Position numbers and translations under genes: made by a program
Notes under the pieces: generated by a model
What the model was told of the DNA's origin: nothing
Seen by the model: only the letters and a program-made list of their open reading frames with translations
Database searches by the model: none
Shown here: in pieces, positions 49,953 through 59,029 of the stretch
Numbering within the stretch: position 1 is the stretch's first letter
Layout of the letters: each line of letters opens with the position of its first letter
From: Acidobacteriota bacterium
Lineage (GTDB): Bacteria; Acidobacteriota; Blastocatellia; Pyrinomonadales; Pyrinomonadaceae
Direction: 5' to 3'
Assembly: GCA_016715115.1 (NCBI GenBank)
Contig: JADKBM010000011.1
Location: forward strand, 620,001-684,000
Length of the DNA stretch: 64,000 nt

Positions 49953-51617
49953 TTGGACAAAATTGAAATAATTCCATTGGGCGGCATCGGCGAATTCGGG
50001 ATGAACTCGATGGGAATTCGATGCGGCGACGAAATGATCGTCGTCGACGCGGGAATGGGCTTCCCGGAAGAAACACCTTACGGGGTCGATATCTCGATTC
50101 CGAACTTCGACTTCCTCGAAGACTATCGCGGCGATCTGACGGCTTTGATACTCACCCACGGACACGAGGATCACATCGGCGCGCTGCCATATTTTCTGCG
50201 CAAATTCAACGTTCCGGTCTATGCTTCGCGCTTCACGCTCGGACTGGCGGAAAAAAAACTGGACGAGCACAAGATGCTCGACGACGTGCTTCTCCACCGG
50301 GTTCATCCAAACGACGTCGCCGAAGTCGGCAGCTTCAAGATCGAGTTCATCCACGCTTCGCACTCGCTCGTCGATTGTTTTTCGCTGGCGATCAAAACGC
50401 CGCTCGGCACGATCATCCATACCGGCGATTACAAGATCGACGACACGCCCGTGATCGGAAAGCCGTATGACCTCAAGACTCTCAAGAAATACGGCGACGA
50501 AGGTGTTCTCGCGCTCCTCGGAGATTCGACCAACGCCACCGTCGAGGGACGGACGCCATCAGAAACCGCCGTTATTCCGGCGTTCGAGGAGATCTTCGAG
50601 CACACTCCGGGACGGATCTTCGTTTCGACCTTCGCGTCGTCCATACACCGTCTGCAGATCGTTTTCGACGTCGCCGACAAATTCGGCAAGAAGGTCTGCA
50701 TTCTCGGCCGCTCGATGCAGAAGAACGTCGAGCTCGCGTCCGAGTTTTCACTCCTGCACATTCCGGAAGAACTGCTCGTCGGGATTGGCGAATCGCGGTC
50801 GTTGAACGACGACGAGATCGTCTATCTCGTCACCGGATCGCAGGCCGAGTCGCGCGCCGTGCTCTGGAATCTGGCGACGACCGGCTATAAGGGACTCGAA
50901 GTAGGGAAGGGCGACACGATCGTTCTTTCGGCGCGCATCATTCCCGGCAACGAAAAAAGCATTTCACGGATGATCGGGCATCTTTACAAACGCGGCGCGA
51001 ACATCATCGAGGAAAAACGGCGTCTGATCCACGTTTCGGGGCACGCTTCGCAGGAAGACATACGGATTATGATCGAAACGGCACGTCCCAAGTATCTGAT
51101 CCCGATCCACGGCGAGTACCGTATGCTTTTCCGGCACAAGGAATTCGCCAAGAATCATATCGAAGGCTACTCGGACGAGAACGTGATCCTGATCGAGAAC
51201 GGGGATCATCTTGAGATCGACGAGTCGGGAGCGCGCGTCGTCGAGAACCATCAACTCGGACGTTCGTTCATCGACGAGGAATCGCTCAACGAGATCGAGT
51301 ACGAAACGATCCGCGAGCGCAAGAAACTTGCTTCCGGCGGCGCCGTGTCGATGGTGGTGACCATCGACAAGGACACGATGAAGCTTTCTTCCGAACCGCG
51401 GATCTCGTTCCAGGGGGTCGCCGGAATCGAACTCGCGAAAAATGGTGTCCTTTTGGGTGCGAAAGAGGCGATCGCCGCAGCCGTCGCGGGAATGACCCCG
51501 CAGGAAATGGCGGACAAAAGCTGGCTTCAGGAAACGCTCCGAATCCACCTCAAGCGCTTCATTCAAAAGGCGATCGGGACGAAACCTGTGATCGTGACGA
51601 CGATCGTCGAGGTATGA
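49953..51617 (+). CDS. rnj: Ribonuclease J
   Basis: A 554-residue metallo-beta-lactamase/beta-CASP ribonuclease with 5'-3' exo- and endonuclease activity in mRNA decay and rRNA maturation. It begins at TTG 49953 (KIEIIPLGGIGEFGMNS). Zinc ligands are in LTHGHEDHIGALP, the later His in ASHSLVDCFSLAI, and HTGDYKIDDTP. The beta-CASP part has LGDSTNATVEGRTPSE, FVSTFASSIHRLQ, SGHASQEDI and PIHGEYRML. AGAGGAAATT precedes the start. It suggests RNase J-based decay; RNase E is not seen here. Confidence 0.94.
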   Translation: MDKIEIIPLGGIGEFGMNSMGIRCGDEMIVVDAGMGFPEETPYGVDISIPNFDFLEDYRGDLTALILTHGHEDHIGALPYFLRKFNVPVYASRFTLGLAEKKLDEHKMLDDVLLHRVHPNDVAEVGSFKIEFIHASHSLVDCFSLAIKTPLGTIIHTGDYKIDDTPVIGKPYDLKTLKKYGDEGVLALLGDSTNATVEGRTPSETAVIPAFEEIFEHTPGRIFVSTFASSIHRLQIVFDVADKFGKKVCILGRSMQKNVELASEFSLLHIPEELLVGIGESRSLNDDEIVYLVTGSQAESRAVLWNLATTGYKGLEVGKGDTIVLSARIIPGNEKSISRMIGHLYKRGANIIEEKRRLIHVSGHASQEDIRIMIETARPKYLIPIHGEYRMLFRHKEFAKNHIEGYSDENVILIENGDHLEIDESGARVVENHQLGRSFIDEESLNEIEYETIRERKKLASGGAVSMVVTIDKDTMKLSSEPRISFQGVAGIELAKNGVLLGAKEAIAAAVAGMTPQEMADKSWLQETLRIHLKRFIQKAIGTKPVIVTTIVEV

Positions 51618-51623
51618 GGCCGT

Positions 51624-52748
51624 ATGCGAAAGGCGGTGCCGGCAGCGGCGTTTGTATTGGCATTGATCCTGACGGCGTTTCCCCAAGGCCTGAAACGTGT
51701 TCCGGATCCTGATACCGTTCGGCAGTTTGGCCGGTACGCCGATCAGTTGATCAAGGACGGAAAATACGCTGAAGCCGTCACGGCGCTCTCCGACGGAATT
51801 GCCGCATACCCGAAAGAAGCCGCACTGATCGAACTCCGGGCGTGGTGTTACTCAAAACTCTCGAAGTATGAAGAATCGGCGGCGGATTACACGACTTTGA
51901 TCGGACTCAGGCCGCGGGAATATCGTTTTCTTCTTTCAAGAGGCGCCGTTTATTCGCTGCTCAAAAGGTATGAGGCGGCCTTTGAGGACTTGGAACGTTT
52001 TGTTGCTTTCGAGCCGAAGAACGTCGTCGGGCATTACCACTTGTCGCGCGTCTGCGTTTTTCTGCGAAGATTTGAAGACGCAGTCAGATACGCGACCAAG
52101 GCAATCGAACTCGACCCGTCGAGCGCCAAAGGCTACATCGCTCGCTCGGTTGCCCATTCAAAGATCTACAATTACGAAGCCGTGGTCGCCGATGCCGGAA
52201 GGGCGGTCGAACTTCAGCCGAATGATACATTTGCGTTGAACAATCGCGGATTCGGTCTGCTCAAATTGGGCAAACTGCAGGAAGCGATCAGCGATTTCAA
52301 CCAGTCGATACGATTCGATCCGCGGCATTCATACCCTTACAATAATCGCGGGCTGGCTTACCTGAAACTTGGCAAACTAAAGGCGGCAAAGCTCGACATC
52401 GAAAAGTCGATCGCTCTTTCTCCGAACTTCGCCGAAGCGTACGAGAATTTGGGATTGCTTTATCTTTCCGAGAAATCTTACGAAGAATCGATCAGGAATT
52501 TTGACAGGGCGATCGAGCTTTCGCCAGATCTGGCGACGGCTTATGTGAACAGAGCCGCCGCATTCGTGAAGATCGGACAGGAGGACCGGGCGTTTCGCGA
52601 TTTCACGAAGGCGCTCGATATCGACGGCCTGCTGTGGGCGGCGTTCCTAGGGCGGGCCGAGATCTTTCGGAATCGAAAAGAGCCGTCCAAGGCGCTGGAC
52701 GACCTTCGCCGCGCGGAAGAACTCCGCAGCCGTTACCCTTTTCAGTGA
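51624..52748 (+). CDS. Exported tetratricopeptide-repeat protein
   Basis: A 374-residue protein with a signal peptide (about residues 4-20, ending AFPQG) and about nine TPR units from residue 35 to 365. Examples are AVTALSDGIAAYPKEAAL, AIELDPSSAKGYIARSVAH, AIRNFDRAIELSPDLATAYVNRA and ALDIDGLLWAAFLGRAEI. It begins 6 bp after rnj and is probably co-transcribed. It is a periplasmic scaffold with unknown partner. Confidence 0.82.
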   Translation: MRKAVPAAAFVLALILTAFPQGLKRVPDPDTVRQFGRYADQLIKDGKYAEAVTALSDGIAAYPKEAALIELRAWCYSKLSKYEESAADYTTLIGLRPREYRFLLSRGAVYSLLKRYEAAFEDLERFVAFEPKNVVGHYHLSRVCVFLRRFEDAVRYATKAIELDPSSAKGYIARSVAHSKIYNYEAVVADAGRAVELQPNDTFALNNRGFGLLKLGKLQEAISDFNQSIRFDPRHSYPYNNRGLAYLKLGKLKAAKLDIEKSIALSPNFAEAYENLGLLYLSEKSYEESIRNFDRAIELSPDLATAYVNRAAAFVKIGQEDRAFRDFTKALDIDGLLWAAFLGRAEIFRNRKEPSKALDDLRRAEELRSRYPFQ

Positions 52749-52753
52749 TCATC

Positions 52754-52789
52754 CCCCAGTCGACAAAAAGGTCGCGCGGATCTGATTCG
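52754..52789 (-). pseudogene. 36-bp duplicated 3' fragment of the lysozyme-fusion gene
   Basis: This stretch matches 53473-53508, the C-terminal coding end of the lysozyme fusion, at 34 of 36 bases. On the minus strand it encodes ESDPRDLFVDWG, the same residues as the intact gene. It is a decayed remnant, perhaps left by recombination or a former tandem copy. Confidence 0.75.
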
Positions 52790-53073
52790 GGGGGCAACAC
52801 CTTTTGACTTCATCGTTCGCGACATTTCCGGTAATCGAAGGCACGGATTCATAACTTCCAAGATGCATTCCTCCGACTTCGCCCGGCGATCGATCGGCGC
52901 GCCCCTTCTCGCCGCCACCGGAGAGATCGCGTGCTTCCTGACCAAACGCAAATTCGCCTGCTACTTCGGGATCACGAGAGCGGATCAAGCAGACGGGCGG
53001 AGACGCGCCGCGCATCGGGCGCAACTCGAAACAGGGCAACGCCTACGCCCGCCCTATGCTGGCCCACCCATTT

Positions 53074-53112
53074 CGGATTTTGGATTTTAGATTTTGGAAA
53101 TGTTGGATTTTG
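53074..53112. repeat. GGATTTT simple-repeat tract
   Basis: A run of ATTTCGGATTTTGGATTTTAGATTTTGG and, 9 bp later, TTGGATTTTGGATTG. It matches the units in the gap at 20.95-21.03 kb and the outer flanks of the 26.9-27.5 kb element, so the family recurs in three intergenic regions of this window. Confidence 0.6.
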
Positions 53113-53372
53113 GATTGCCGGGGTTCGACGATCCGTCCGGCGAACGCGAATCGCGTAGCGATGCCTTGAATTAAGATACTGTCTTGAATATCAAGTTCAA
53201 AACGCCGGATTTGGGGTAAAAGGGGTTCGGTGTTTGAGAATGTCCCCGTTGAGTGAAACAAATCCGATCCATCCCGCCAATCTGTGTTAATCCGTGAAAG
53301 AAAGACGATCTGTCTCGCTCAACCCGGTTCTTCAAAGCTCCCGAAGCAGGACCTGCATTCCGGGTTTAACAC

Positions 53373-53403
53373 AAAACGGGTCCAAGCCATTCGCTTGGAC
53401 CCG
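53373..53403 (-). terminator. Terminator of the lysozyme-fusion gene (minus strand)
   Basis: A perfect 11-bp stem (53377-53387 with 53393-53403) with a 5-nt loop is followed on the minus strand by four T residues and TG. It lies about 45 bp past the stop codon of the lysozyme fusion. The T-run is short. Confidence 0.65.
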
Positions 53404-53447
53404 CATCATTTTGTTGACCACCACGTCCGGGTTCGGGGGCAGCCGCT

Positions 53448-54956
53448 TCAGGGAATTCGTACGGTTCCAAGTCCCCAGTCGACGAAAAGGTCGCGCGGAT
53501 CGGATTCGCGGAGCCAGGTGACGAGGCGCTTGAAATCGGAGACCGACGCGACGCCGATGCAACCGGCGGTCCCGGGCGCGTTCGAGCGGTTCCAGTCGAT
53601 GTGTATCTGGATCAGGTCGCGCCTTGTGCCGGTTTTCGGAACGAAGTCCACCGGGATCTTTGCCGGGCCGATGCCTTCTTTGTGCACTCTCTTGTCGTAA
53701 ACGTCTTTCGCGCCCGCCCAGATCACGTCGCGGACGATCCATTTGCCTTCCGGAAGCGGTTCGTACGACCCGCGCACGCTTTCGCGCCCGGTTCTGAAGA
53801 ACTGCCGTTTGGGTTGCCCGGAAACGACAAAAAGCGAATCCCTGAGCTGCCCGTCTTTGAAATAATCGAGCTTCAAACGAAAGCAACCCGACGAATCCTT
53901 GGTCATCGTCCGCGTCAAAAGCAAATAGTGCTTGCCGCCAACCGCCGTTTGCGACGGCGCGATCGGCGTCGGCAGCGGAGCGCCCCATAGTTTTCCCCAC
54001 GTTTTGGGCCCGACCTTTCCGTCTGCGTCAGCGAGTCCGAAAACGTCAGATTGAAAGGCGCGGACGGCGGCGTCGGTGACCTTTCCGAACGCGCCGTCAA
54101 CGTCGTCCTTGTAGTAACCGAGTTCCTTGAGCCGACTTTGAAGCGTTGCTATCCCGATTTCGGCCGCGTCGTCAGACATACCGCTGACCAGAAGCCGTCC
54201 TGCAAACGGCGGCGCTTCGCCGATCGAACGGATCTCCGCCGATCTTGCGACGATCTCGATCCGCGTTCCTTTTGGAATCGTCGAACCGGCGGGCGCAAAA
54301 TCGAACGACATCGCGTTTTTGTACTGCCGGAGCGTCGATATCAGTTCTTCCTTGAGCGAGCTTTCCAAGCTGAGGATCTCAACGACTTCGCTGTCGCGGT
54401 AGGCGACGATGACATTCTTCGCGCCTTCACGAAAGCCCTCAAGGCGCGTCACCGTATCCTGGGCGGACGCTTCGACGACGATCGGTTTTCCGGCGGCGCC
54501 CGCGCGTTCGAACAAGGCGCGCTCGTCTGCCCGCCGTTTCGTCAGACCGGGAAGGACTTTCTTGACGCCTTTCACCGTGCCTTTGTTCCACAACATAAAC
54601 GCGGCCGCGGCAGCAGGGAAGTTGCCGGACTTGATCTCCCTGAGGATCGTGCTTTCGCGAAATCCGCCGACGCCGATGTTGTAGCAAAGCGAGACGAGCG
54701 CGTCGAACTGATTCTGGTTGACCTTTGAGTCTTTCAGGATGATGTTCAGCGATTCGACCGTTTCGTCCGTTTCGAACTTGAGATACGCTTCCGCCTGCGC
54801 CTCCGAAATCCGCTCGCCGAGTTTGACCCGAAGACCCGTCGGATAGCGCGTCGTACCGTAGCCGACGGTCGGAATACCGACCGGATCGAGGTAGGCTTCC
54901 GCTTTGAAGCCTTCCCACTTCTTGATGATGTCCAAACAGCTTTGGGAGATGTTCAT
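53448..54956 (-). CDS. GH24 lysozyme / peptidoglycan-binding / L,D-transpeptidase-like fusion
   Basis: A 502-residue three-part protein. The first part (about 1-160) is a T4/P22-type GH24 lysozyme: KKWEGFKAEAYLDPVG and PTVGYGTT carry the catalytic Glu and Asp/Thr, followed by ALVSLCYNIGVGGF and LTKRRADERALF. A middle part of unknown type follows (about 160-260). Next is a peptidoglycan-binding repeat (about 265-330: IATLQSRLKELGYYKDDVDGAFG and VRAFQ). The C-terminal part (about 340-490) ends in a YkuD-like motif, HIDWNRSN-PGTAGCIGV, with the likely catalytic Cys. No signal peptide is visible. It may be a captured phage lysin or a cell-wall-remodelling effector. The length and domain mix are unusual. 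Confidence 0.82.
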   Translation of the reverse strand: MNISQSCLDIIKKWEGFKAEAYLDPVGIPTVGYGTTRYPTGLRVKLGERISEAQAEAYLKFETDETVESLNIILKDSKVNQNQFDALVSLCYNIGVGGFRESTILREIKSGNFPAAAAAFMLWNKGTVKGVKKVLPGLTKRRADERALFERAGAAGKPIVVEASAQDTVTRLEGFREGAKNVIVAYRDSEVVEILSLESSLKEELISTLRQYKNAMSFDFAPAGSTIPKGTRIEIVARSAEIRSIGEAPPFAGRLLVSGMSDDAAEIGIATLQSRLKELGYYKDDVDGAFGKVTDAAVRAFQSDVFGLADADGKVGPKTWGKLWGAPLPTPIAPSQTAVGGKHYLLLTRTMTKDSSGCFRLKLDYFKDGQLRDSLFVVSGQPKRQFFRTGRESVRGSYEPLPEGKWIVRDVIWAGAKDVYDKRVHKEGIGPAKIPVDFVPKTGTRRDLIQIHIDWNRSNAPGTAGCIGVASVSDFKRLVTWLRESDPRDLFVDWGLGTVRIP

Positions 54957-55109
54957 TTTCTGCTCCTTTTTGGTATTGATTAAAGTTCGGCCGGCTTGTC
55001 GCCAGCCGTGTTGAATTCGGCATATAATATAATGGTTTTTGCGAAGAAAATCTTACAAAAGGAATTTTCGGCGCGTTTTTCTGCAAGCTTCGATCGAACT
55101 TGGCGACCA

Positions 55110-55550
55110 ATGACAAATTCTATAACCGAGATCTTGAAGACGGCGAAGATCAACGTCGCGCCGGAAACCTTCGCGATCGTTTCGCTGACCGGCGAGGACT
55201 GGAACACGGTCCTTGCCGATCCGGAGGCGTCGCCGCGGATGAGCGTTCCGTTTATGATCTTCAAGGATCGCTTCGAAACGACGCTCGTGCTCGACGAGAT
55301 CGATCTCGCGTCGCTGCGGTCGGCGGCCGGTTCGGCGCGGATCGAAAACGGTTTCCGGCTTCTGACCTTCGACGTCGAACTCGATTTCTCGGTCACCGGC
55401 TTCATCGCCGAGATCTCGCGTGTGCTGGCGGAAGCGAAGATCCCGATCGTTGCCGTATCCTCGTTTTCGAGGGACCATCTGCTGATCAGACAAAACGATC
55501 TCGCGAGCGCGTTGCGAGCGCTCCGGCCGGTCGTTGACGAGGTGTGTTGA
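55110..55550 (+). CDS. ACT-domain protein (CASTOR-like)
   Basis: A 146-residue protein made of two ACT-like units, the second being a CASTOR/ACT_7-type domain (FDVELDFSVTGFIAEISRVLAEAKIPIVAVSSFSRDHLLI). ACT domains bind small ligands, usually amino acids, and relatives regulate metabolic enzymes. The ATG at 55110 is chosen because the upstream extension lies in the divergent intergenic gap. Its stop overlaps the region of the SDR start (2-bp gap to ATG 55553). Confidence 0.82.
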   Translation: MTNSITEILKTAKINVAPETFAIVSLTGEDWNTVLADPEASPRMSVPFMIFKDRFETTLVLDEIDLASLRSAAGSARIENGFRLLTFDVELDFSVTGFIAEISRVLAEAKIPIVAVSSFSRDHLLIRQNDLASALRALRPVVDEVC

Positions 55551-55552
55551 AT

Positions 55553-56329
55553 ATGGACTGGAAGGACAAAGTCGTTTTTTTGACGGGCGCTTCGAGCGGA
55601 ATCGGCGAGGCGCTGGCCGTCGCGCTTGCAAAAAAGGGCGCGACCCTTGGACTGCTCGCGCGCCGCGAGGATCTGCTTCGGGAGATTGCGAAATCGTGCG
55701 AGGCAAAGGGCGGACTGGCGCGCGTGTTTGCGTGCGATGTGATCGACGAAGCCGGCGTCGCTGACGCGGCGCAAGCCTTGCGGGACGAGTTTGGCCGGAT
55801 CGACATTCTCATTTGCAACGCCGGGATCGGCGGCCCGCGACACGCCCGCGATCTGACGACGACCGACGTCAAGAAGGTGTTTGAGGTCAATTTTATGGGC
55901 GCCGTCAACGCCGTCACGGCGACGCTCCCGGCGATGATCAAACACGGATCGGGCCAGCTCGTCGCGATCTCGAGCCTCGCCGGAATCCGCGGACTTCCGC
56001 GCTCGGCGTCCTATTCGGCGAGCAAAGGCGCGCTGACGAATTTCTTCGAGAGTCTGCGGCTCGATCTGATCGGCTCGGGAGTCAGCGTCACCGTGATCGA
56101 GCCGGGGTTCATACTTACGCCGCTTACGGCCAATCGCAAGCATAAACTGCCTTTCCTGATGCAACTCGACAATGCGATCCCGCTTTTTATCCGCGCGATC
56201 GAACGCCGGAAGCGCTTTGCCGCGTTTCCATGGCAACTCGCGAGCGTTGTCCGGCTTGGCCGGTTCTTTCCGGGTTGGCTTTACGACAGGATCGCCGGCG
56301 GCGCGAACTACCGCGAGGACAGCGATTGA
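55553..56329 (+). CDS. Short-chain dehydrogenase/reductase
   Basis: A 258-residue classical SDR. The NAD(P)-binding glycine motif is LTGASSGIGEALA, the structural NAG is CNAGIGG, and the catalytic tetrad is Asn/Ser/Tyr/Lys with SSLAG and YSASKGAL. The ATG at 55553 is preferred to GTG 55544, which overlaps the ACT gene stop. The substrate cannot be read. The C-terminus is a hydrophobic LVFLGRFFPGWLYDRIA-like stretch and may contact the membrane, as in DltE/YqjQ relatives. It is probably co-transcribed with the ACT gene. Confidence 0.88.
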   Translation: MDWKDKVVFLTGASSGIGEALAVALAKKGATLGLLARREDLLREIAKSCEAKGGLARVFACDVIDEAGVADAAQALRDEFGRIDILICNAGIGGPRHARDLTTTDVKKVFEVNFMGAVNAVTATLPAMIKHGSGQLVAISSLAGIRGLPRSASYSASKGALTNFFESLRLDLIGSGVSVTVIEPGFILTPLTANRKHKLPFLMQLDNAIPLFIRAIERRKRFAAFPWQLASVVRLGRFFPGWLYDRIAGGANYREDSD

Positions 56330-56403
56330 AACGTCTTCACTTTTTGACGAAACGGTTCAAAAGTAAGACAATTCTTAAAGTTTTACATTAACTTGCCCGA
56401 CAT

Positions 56404-57300
56404 ATGAATCTTTTACAGGCGATCATCCTTGGAATCGTTCAGGGATTGACCGAGTTCATCCCTATCTCGTCGACCGCCCACTTGGTTTTTGCAAGCCGCG
56501 TAACGGACGTCTACGGCGGAAATCCGGAGCAGATCACGGCGACGATGGCCGTTATCCAACTCGGCACTCTGGCCGCGGTTTTCGTCTATTTCGCATCCGA
56601 CATTTGGGAGATCTCGAGCGCGTTCGTGCGCGACCACGTCGCCCTTCTCACGAATCGGCGCGGTCTGACCTTTTCGGGAACCAACGGCGTCCGCCCGATG
56701 TGGCTCTCGGAAGAGGCTTGGCTCGGCTGGCTGATCATAATCGGTTCGATTCCCATCGGGACCGTCGGACTCGCGTTCAAGAAGGTCATCGAGGGCCCCG
56801 CGACAAAGAACCTCTGGGTCATCGCGACGATGATGATCGTCATTGCGGTTGGTTTGTTTTTCGCCGAGTCGGTCGGAAAACAGGAACGCGACCTGAAACA
56901 ATTCGGGCTCATCGACGCGCTTGCAGTCGGATTTGCACAAGTCCTGTCTTTGATACCGGGCGCCAGCCGTTCGGGGTCGACGATCATGGGCGGGCTTTTC
57001 GCGGGACAGATGCGTGAGGCGGCGGCCCGCTTTTCGTTTCTGCTGATGATCCCTGCGATCACGGCCAGCGGACTGCTTGAACTCAAGGAAGCGATCGACA
57101 AACGGCTCCTGTCGAGCGATGAAATGGTCGCGCTCGCGGTCGGAACCCTGGCCGCGGCAGTCGTCGGATACCTGTCGATATGGTTTCTGCTGGCGTTTTT
57201 GCGCAAGCGTTCGACCGGGGTTTTCGTTGTTTACCGGTTGATCGTCGGCGTCGTAATCCTCGTGCTCCTCTGGAAAGGCGTCATTAGTCCGCAGGTTTGA
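56404..57300 (+). CDS. uppP: Undecaprenyl-diphosphatase
   Basis: A 298-residue membrane enzyme (BacA type) recycling undecaprenyl pyrophosphate for peptidoglycan and O-antigen synthesis; it also underlies bacitracin resistance. It begins with LQAIILGIVQGLTEFIPISSTAHL, carrying the catalytic Glu and Ser, and has the second motif IPGASRSGSTIMGG with the essential Arg. About eight transmembrane helices are seen. It is followed 15 bp later by recJ. Confidence 0.95.
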   Translation: MNLLQAIILGIVQGLTEFIPISSTAHLVFASRVTDVYGGNPEQITATMAVIQLGTLAAVFVYFASDIWEISSAFVRDHVALLTNRRGLTFSGTNGVRPMWLSEEAWLGWLIIIGSIPIGTVGLAFKKVIEGPATKNLWVIATMMIVIAVGLFFAESVGKQERDLKQFGLIDALAVGFAQVLSLIPGASRSGSTIMGGLFAGQMREAAARFSFLLMIPAITASGLLELKEAIDKRLLSSDEMVALAVGTLAAAVVGYLSIWFLLAFLRKRSTGVFVVYRLIVGVVILVLLWKGVISPQV

Positions 57301-57315
57301 ACAGACATCTCACTG

Positions 57316-59025
57316 ATGAAGAAACGCTGGAATATCCAAAAACACGACCGCGAAGTCGTCTCGAATCTCGCCTCGGCCCTGAACATCCCGCCGCTGATCG
57401 CCGCGATGCTGATCTCGCGCGGCTTCGACACCCCGGAGACGGCGTACGCCTTTATGAATCCGACGCGCGACGATCTCCACGAACCGACGCTTCTTAAAGA
57501 CCTGCCGAAAGCCGTAACGCGGATCCTGAAGGCGATCGAAGCCGGAGAGAAGATACTGATCTGGGGCGATTACGACGTTGACGGGACGACCGGAACCGTC
57601 GTCCTGCGGCGCGCGCTCCAAATGATCGGCGCCGAAACGGGTTATCACGTTCCGAACCGTTTTACGGAAGGTTACGGACTCAACATTCCGGCGCTTGAAA
57701 AGGCAAAGGAAGAAGGCTACACGCTCGTCATCACCGTAGATTGCGGCAGCACCGCGTTCGAACCAATCGCGTGGGCGGCCGAAAACGGGATGGACGTTAT
57801 CGTCACCGACCATCACCTGACAAAAGACCACGGATTGCCGGCGGCCTACGCGATCGTCAATCCGAACCAGCCCGGCTGCGAATATCCCGACAAGCATCTC
57901 GCCGGAGTCGGCGTCGCCTTCAAACTTGCGCACGCTCTGCTGCGTGAGAAAGGGCGCGAAAACGTTGTCGACGGATTCCTGAAGGTCGTCGCGATCGGGA
58001 CGATTGCGGACATAATGCAGCTTACCGGCGAGAATCGCGCGATCGTCAAGATCGGGCTTCAGGATCTGCCGTCGGCCAGAAATTTCGGACTGAAAGCGCT
58101 GATGGAGGTTTCGGACTGCAGGTCCGAAATGACGAGTTTTCATATCGGTTTCCGGATCGCGCCGCGCATCAACGCCGCGGGCCGGATGGATGTCGCGCGT
58201 CAGGTCGTCGAACTTTTTGAGGCCGAATCGTTCGGCAGGGCGCGCGAACTCGCCGAGATTCTCGACAGCCGAAATCGCGAGCGCCAGAAGATCCAGCTTG
58301 AGATCACGCAACTCGCGCTCGCAGAGTACGTCGAAAAGGGCGGCGCGGCGAATCAGTTCCACGTCGCGGTCGTCGCCGGCGAAAATTGGCATCGAGGGGT
58401 GATCGGGCTGGCCGCTTCGAAGATCACCGACAAATTGCACCGGCCGTCGATCGTGATCTCGCTCGAAGACGGCGTCGGGCACGGCTCGGCGCGTTCGATC
58501 GGCGGCTATCACCTGCTCCACGGACTCGATTCGTGCGGCGATCTGTTCGAACAGTACGGCGGTCACGCCGCCGCCGCCGGGATGAAGATCCACGCCGGGA
58601 ACATCGACGAACTCCGGCGCCGCGTCAACGAACATGCGGCCGCGAACATCGCGCCCGAGGAACTGATACCTGAGATCAACATCGACGCGCAGGTCTCGAC
58701 CCAAACACTCGACCTGAAACTCGTCGAAATGCTGAAACTGCTCGAACCATACGGCGCCGGCAATCCAAAGCCGGTCTTTGCCACCAAAGACCTGATCCTG
58801 CGCGAGGAACCTTTTGTAATGAAAGAGAAACACCTCAAACTCAAACTTGCGGACGACGGCGGCAAACAGTTCGAAGCGGTCTGGTGGGACGGCGTCGAAA
58901 AATCAAAAGGGCAAACGCTGACCCCGCGTTCACGCATCGAAATAGCCTACACCCCGGAAGCGAATTCGTGGCAGGGGAATACGCGTTTGCAACTTGTTGT
59001 AGAGGATCTGAGAACGGATAATTAG
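57316..59025 (+). CDS. recJ: Single-stranded-DNA-specific exonuclease RecJ
   Basis: A 569-residue DHH-family 5'-3' exonuclease in recombination and mismatch repair. Motif I is IWGDYDVDGTTGTV, motif II is VDCGS, and motif III is the DHH of VIVTDHHLTKDHGLPAAYAIVNPNQ. NAAGRM and the DHHA1 part with GHGSARSIGGYHLL and YGGHAAAAGMKI follow, and then the OB-fold C-terminal domain (LKLKLADDGGKQFEAVWW). The length is normal. Confidence 0.95.
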   Translation: MKKRWNIQKHDREVVSNLASALNIPPLIAAMLISRGFDTPETAYAFMNPTRDDLHEPTLLKDLPKAVTRILKAIEAGEKILIWGDYDVDGTTGTVVLRRALQMIGAETGYHVPNRFTEGYGLNIPALEKAKEEGYTLVITVDCGSTAFEPIAWAAENGMDVIVTDHHLTKDHGLPAAYAIVNPNQPGCEYPDKHLAGVGVAFKLAHALLREKGRENVVDGFLKVVAIGTIADIMQLTGENRAIVKIGLQDLPSARNFGLKALMEVSDCRSEMTSFHIGFRIAPRINAAGRMDVARQVVELFEAESFGRARELAEILDSRNRERQKIQLEITQLALAEYVEKGGAANQFHVAVVAGENWHRGVIGLAASKITDKLHRPSIVISLEDGVGHGSARSIGGYHLLHGLDSCGDLFEQYGGHAAAAGMKIHAGNIDELRRRVNEHAAANIAPEELIPEINIDAQVSTQTLDLKLVEMLKLLEPYGAGNPKPVFATKDLILREEPFVMKEKHLKLKLADDGGKQFEAVWWDGVEKSKGQTLTPRSRIEIAYTPEANSWQGNTRLQLVVEDLRTDN

Positions 59026-59029
59026 CAAA

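Larger units (their letters stand above)
52749..53447. other. 699-bp intergenic region with duplicated gene end and simple repeats
   Basis: No gene is supported here. The left edge holds a 36-bp copy of the lysozyme gene's 3' end (annotated separately). A GGATTT-type repeat lies near 53074-53112, a segment around 53270-53305 (AATCTGTGTTAATCCGTGAAAG) is low in information, and a perfect hairpin lies at 53377-53403. Reading frames of up to about 140 residues exist on both strands, but they have no start or motif support. Confidence 0.55.

Noticed and set aside
54980..56236. Minus-strand frame of 418 residues opposite the ACT and SDR genes
   Set aside because: It is the shadow of the recognised ACT and SDR genes; it is rich in Arg/Asp, has no motif and no start support.
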